Shown here piece by piece: positions 6,340 through 8,830 of a stretch of 8,830 nucleotides of DNA. The translations under genes and the position numbers were made by a program. The stretch's first letter is position 1. Every line of letters begins with the position of its first letter. This DNA is from JBGMEA01 sp964444065 (GTDB lineage: Bacteria > Bacillota > Clostridia > Eubacteriales > Anaerofustaceae), in contig CAYUFL010000054.1 of the NCBI GenBank assembly GCA_964444065.1, positions 1 through 8,830 on the forward strand, written 5' to 3'. The notes under the pieces are model-generated. The model was not told the DNA's origin. It ran no database searches and was given only the letters and a program-made list of their open reading frames with translations.

Positions 6340-6475
6340 AACATTTCTTTAAACCACCCGACCTGCCAAATTGATGTTGTCTTACTTTGGAAAGCTACGT
6401 ACACGGATATGATACAGTCAGAATCCGCGGCAGATTATTGCTTATTGATATCCGTTCAATGTGCATTAAAAATAC

Positions 6476-6504
6476 TTGATTTTTCGTGATTGATCAGTTA
6501 TAAT
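6476..6504 (+). promoter_or_regulatory. Sigma-A promoter of tRNA-Thr
   Basis: TTGATT (6476-6481), a 17-bp spacer and a perfect TATAAT (6499-6504). The predicted start near 6511 lies about 4 nt before the mature tRNA 5' end. Confidence 0.85.
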
Positions 6505-6514
6505 AATGATCGTC

Positions 6515-6589
6515 GCTGATGTGGCTCAACGGTAGAGCAGCTGATTTGTAATCAGCAGGTTGTAGGTTCGATTCCTATCATCAGCTCCA
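6515..6589 (+). tRNA. tRNA-Thr (anticodon UGU), CCA encoded
   Basis: A complete cloverleaf can be folded. The acceptor stem GCTGATG/CATCAGC is 7 perfect pairs. The D arm is GCTC..GAGC. The anticodon stem GCTGA/TCAGC carries loop TTTGTAA, so the anticodon is TGT, reading ACA for threonine. The T arm GTAGG-TTCGATT-CCTAT has one G-T pair. The discriminator is T and CCA is encoded at 6587-6589. A run of six T follows and the 100-N gap begins at once, so further tRNA genes of a cluster could be hidden there. Confidence 0.96.
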
Positions 6590-6595
6590 TTTTTT

Positions 6596-6695
6596 NNNNN
6601 NNNNNNNNNNNNNNNNNNNNNNNNNNNNNNNNNNNNNNNNNNNNNNNNNNNNNNNNNNNNNNNNNNNNNNNNNNNNNNNNNNNNNNNNNNNNNNN
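6596..6695. other. 100-N scaffold gap
   Basis: Exactly 100 Ns, the usual placeholder for a gap of unknown size. It removes the C-terminal HTH end of the PucR/CdaR-type regulator and whatever follows tRNA-Thr. The missing protein end alone probably needs about as many bases as the gap shows or more, so the true gap is likely larger than 100. Confidence 0.9.
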
Positions 6696-8137
6696 TTCGC
6701 CAGTGTGTTCCGATGCAGATAAAGAACTTCGGTTGTTTTTGTTTTACTCGAACCGTTGAGCAAAAAAGTATATAACGTTCGTATATATTCTGTATTATTG
6801 GCGATATCAAATTCTTTAAGCCTTATGACACGGGGATCGCATGCGATTTCTCGATCTTTCGACGAACCGAGAAATGATATCAGATACTGAAAATAACACT
6901 GTCTGAAATAATTCGGCATCCTGAAATTCGCAATTGCAATGCCGTATTCTGCGGCAGCCGCACTTTGGCGATAATAAACATACAGTTTATTTATGTCATT
7001 GAAAATCTGACTTACCCCGCAGCTGAATTTTGACTCACGAAGAAATTCCAGATGAGCAGAATACGTCGAAGGCGTAAGATATTCATAATCAGCAACCCTG
7101 AGAATTACGACAATCGTATCGTTAAAATTTATCTTGATCGTATTCGGATAAATCGATTCGAGACAGGAAATATAGTAATTGATGATTTTAGATTCGGGAT
7201 TTTCGTGCTTGATAAAATTCAGCACGTAATACGCATCTTGCGAAACCCACCCCTTTTTCATCAGACGATCCGTTATCAGTCTCTCATCAAGAAATTTTCC
7301 TTTTAACAACTGCGCAAAAATACAGCCGGAATAGTGTATGTCGCAGACTTTGTTTTGTGAACGCATATAGTTTTCTATATTCTCAGCAACATAAGCAAAA
7401 AGTGAAAATTTCGCGTCTGTCAACGGTTCATAGGTTTCAATCATTCCCAATTCGCCATACAGATTGTTATCTTCAAGATTCAGTTTCATGCTTTTAAAAA
7501 AGAAAGGATATTTTCTTTCTTTTTTTGTATACCACATTGCATCATTCGTTCTTAATTGGTTTTCAATATCTGTTTTTTTGTTGTCTTGCGTATACTTGTC
7601 AAAATCAAAACGACCATGCGGCAGCATATATGCCCACATTGTGTTTTCAATTTTGTTCGGTATCTTCCCTGCCGTCAGGAGTACAACACGCGTTTCATCC
7701 ATCAAATAAAATGGATTCGGAAACATTTCCAACGCAATATCAAACACTTTTCCAATTGCTTCATTATTAATGCACGCACTTAATAATCGCTCACTCCACA
7801 CAGAGTATTTATTAAAAATCATTTGTACTTTATTAACGCACTCAATTAACGAACTGCCGTCCATTACTATAATCATGCAATTCTGCTTGATCAATGATCT
7901 GATAATGTTTTCGGACAGTGTTCCGATAGATAAGATGCATTCATCTTTAAGCGCATTGCAGCGTTCCAAAATCGTTTTGCTGTCCATGATATAAAGTACA
8001 TCATCGTAAAACGTATTGAAACAATTGGAATCCAACAATTTGAACCCTGATATGTTTAACGGCATCGATTGAACCGTTCCATTATGAAACAAGTCTGCGT
8101 TCAATTCTTCTGATAAAATATACATATTGATCTTCAT
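6696..8137 (-). CDS. PucR/CdaR-type transcriptional regulator, C terminus lost in gap
   Basis: 480 residues are visible before the gap. The end, NNTEYIRTLYTFLLNGSSKT followed by KTTEVLYLHRNTLA, is the start of the PucR-type C-terminal HTH (LYIHRNTL-like core), so the recognition part is mostly missing. Residues 1 to about 115 resemble the N-terminal ligand or PucR-like segment (ECILSIGTLSENIIRSLIKQ, then IIVMDGSSLIECV). Residues about 120-270 are GAF/PAS-like (FYLMDETRVVLLTAGKIP; LGMIETYEPL). Residues 280-430 resemble the GGDEF-like domain of CdaR proteins, including CGVSQIFNDINKLYVYYRQS. No membrane segment is seen. The ATG at 8137 has AGGTG 9 nt upstream. This family usually activates or represses nearby catabolic and transport genes in response to a metabolite; the symporter gene upstream is the obvious candidate target. 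Confidence 0.85.
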
Positions 8138-8191
8138 TTGTTATTTCACCTTCCAAAACCAATTGATACTGCATCTAAATTTTGTACCTTT

Positions 8192-8197
8192 ATTATA
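8192..8197 (-). promoter_or_regulatory. Extended -10 promoter of the PucR/CdaR-type regulator
   Basis: TGCTATAAT on the minus strand is an extended -10 (TGnTATAAT). With a 17-bp spacer the -35 would be AAGATA (8215-8220), which is weak. The predicted start is near 8186, giving a leader of about 50 nt. Confidence 0.65.
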
Positions 8198-8200
8198 GCA

Positions 8201-8218
8201 GATATTTGGCCAATTATC
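8201..8218. promoter_or_regulatory. 18-bp palindromic candidate operator in the regulator promoter
   Basis: GATATTTGGCCAATTATC reads the same on both strands except at one symmetric pair of positions, with a perfect TTGGCCAA core. It fills the spacer between the -35 and -10 elements, so a bound protein would block RNA polymerase. Autoregulation is a natural guess. Confidence 0.55.
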
Positions 8219-8357
8219 TTTATTTAATGATTTTGTTCCGCCTTGATCTATACATATTATCAACTGGATTTATCATTGTAATTGCTGAGCAGTACGTTCC
8301 ATGGCTTAGTCGAAAATTTGTCGCTGTTCTAAGAGTTAAGTTGCGCTACTTACAACG

Positions 8358-8384
8358 AAAAGAAACAATTTAAATGTTTCTTTT
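8358..8384. terminator. Second, AT-rich hairpin downstream of the symporter gene
   Basis: AAAAGAAACA (8358-8367) and TGTTTCTTTT (8375-8384) form a 10-bp perfect stem with a 7-nt loop; T-runs lie at the outer ends on both strands. The stem is low in GC, so it is at best a weak backup terminator. Confidence 0.35.
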
Positions 8385-8399
8385 ATCAAAATACAGCTA

Positions 8400-8430
8400 A
8401 AAGTAGGCATGTTTATTTCATGCCTACTTT
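8400..8430 (-). terminator. Intrinsic terminator of the symporter gene
   Basis: AAAGTAGGCATG (8400-8411) pairs perfectly with CATGCCTACTTT (8419-8430) around a 7-nt loop. The 12-bp stem lies about 70 nt after the symporter stop. On the minus strand the stem ends in a short T run (TTTT), a modest U tract. Confidence 0.75.
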
Positions 8431-8499
8431 CAAAACGTTTTATTTTCAACCGTCTTATTATGTTACATATCCATGCTGTAACGAATAAGGCTTGATTGA

Positions 8500-8830
8500 C
8501 TAATTTTTTCGGCTGTCAATTTCCGATTGATATAACAATACTTTTTCTTTGGTCAATTTGAATCCAAAGACCAAAAGCAGTACGCTGATCAAAGTAGCAA
8601 TCGCCGGGATCAGGAAGAAGCCGTTTGCAATACCATCCTTAAGCGCTTGTGTTGCGTCAGCGGGATTGATTTTCGCATCGAAATTAGCTGCTGCCAAACA
8701 CGCGGAGATGATGATACCTCTTGTTACAATTGCGACTTTCAAAGGCAGGTTCTGCAGTCCCATAATCCAACCCGACGCATTTTTGCCGGTTTTCCATTCG
8801 CCGTAATCAACGGTTGCCGAGTACATAGCA
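8500..8830 (-). CDS. GPH-family sugar:cation symporter (MFS), C-terminal part
   Basis: The last 109 residues or so of a membrane transporter of the glycoside-pentoside-hexuronide:cation symporter type; the 5' part is beyond the right edge. DYGEWKTGKNASGWIMGLQN is the hallmark cytoplasmic-loop segment of the family. Two hydrophobic helices follow (about KVAIVTRGIIISACLAAANF and GFFLIPAIATLISVLLLVFG), then a short charged tail ending in SRKN before TAG. The first ATG in view (8826) is internal, not the start. GPH proteins import sugars, glycosides or hexuronides with H+ or Na+; the substrate cannot be told from this part. The PucR/CdaR-type gene lies downstream, after its own promoter. Confidence 0.88.
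   Translation of the reverse strand, partial: AMYSATVDYGEWKTGKNASGWIMGLQNLPLKVAIVTRGIIISACLAAANFDAKINPADATQALKDGIANGFFLIPAIATLISVLLLVFGFKLTKEKVLLYQSEIDSRKN

Larger units (their letters stand above)
6051..6475. other. Non-coding control region between the hydrogenase operon and tRNA-Thr
   Basis: AT-rich stretch with no credible gene on either strand. It separates the divergently transcribed hydrogenase operon and tRNA-Thr. It holds an operon -10 box, an inverted repeat of CTGTTT units, one perfect and two weaker cre-type boxes, and a leader of roughly 110 nt. An 8-bp inverted pair ACGGATAT/ATATCCGT (6403-6410 and 6448-6455) is also visible, with no assignable role. Confidence 0.7.
8138..8499. 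other. Intergenic region between symporter and regulator genes
   Basis: A 362-bp non-coding stretch. From the symporter side it contains a strong hairpin terminator (8400-8430), a second AT-rich hairpin (8358-8384), about 120 bp with nothing recognisable, and the regulator promoter with its palindrome. A 63-codon plus-strand frame here lacks a ribosome binding site and overlaps the promoter. Confidence 0.65.

Noticed and set aside
6403..6455. ACGGATAT/ATATCCGT inverted pair as an operator or small RNA
   Set aside because: Only 8 bp per arm with a 37-bp spacer and no linked promoter or T-run; chance is a fair explanation.
6526..6594. Minus-strand protein containing DDRNRTYNLLITNQLLYR
   Set aside because: This is the antisense translation of tRNA-Thr, a known annotation artefact.
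8182..8373. 63-codon plus-strand frame between regulator and symporter
   Set aside because: TTG start with no ribosome binding site, overlap with the regulator promoter and no recognisable family.

Overview
The window reads as a draft-genome scaffold (one 10-N and one 100-N gap) from an anaerobic, fermentative low-to-mid GC Firmicute, most likely a Clostridia member. The signs are strong AGGAGG-type ribosome binding sites, a perfect cre-type box, an oxygen-sensitive NADH-linked [FeFe]-hydrogenase locus, a CCA-encoding tRNA-Thr, and a PucR/CdaR-type regulator. The species cannot be fixed from the sequence.

Region 1 (1-6050, all minus strand) is a tight nine-gene operon. In transcription order it runs: DRTGG-domain protein, RsbW-like ATPase, [FeFe]-hydrogenase-like iron-sulfur protein of sensory type, second DRTGG-domain protein, PHP-domain phosphoesterase, HydC (NuoE-like), a second GHKL ATPase, a [2Fe-2S] thioredoxin-like ferredoxin, and HydB (NuoF-like), which runs off the left edge. 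The catalytic subunit HydA is expected just beyond the edge. Junctions are ATGA or TAATG overlaps, or gaps below 50 nt, so one transcript is likely. HydB and HydC would form the NAD(H)/FMN/iron-sulfur part of an electron-bifurcating HydABC hydrogenase. The upstream genes look like a sensing and signalling set: a hydrogenase homologue lacking the proton-relay cysteine, two kinase-like ATPases, two DRTGG proteins and a phosphoesterase. That signalling role is inference.

Region 2 (6051-6595) is a non-coding control region. It holds the operon leader with a TATAAT box, a 15-bp inverted repeat (14/15) flanking that box, a perfect cre-type site with two weaker relatives, and a plus-strand sigma-A promoter driving tRNA-Thr(UGU). 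The scaffold then breaks at a 100-N gap.

Region 3 (6696-8830, minus strand) holds a PucR/CdaR-type regulator that lost its C-terminal HTH end to the gap, its promoter with an 18-bp palindrome between the -35 and -10 elements, a strong hairpin terminator, and the 3' end of a GPH-family sugar:cation symporter. The regulator may control the neighbouring transporter.

The 10-N gap in hydB appears to be an assembly artefact. Its flanks share CAAAAG, and collapsing them restores a continuous hydB frame.
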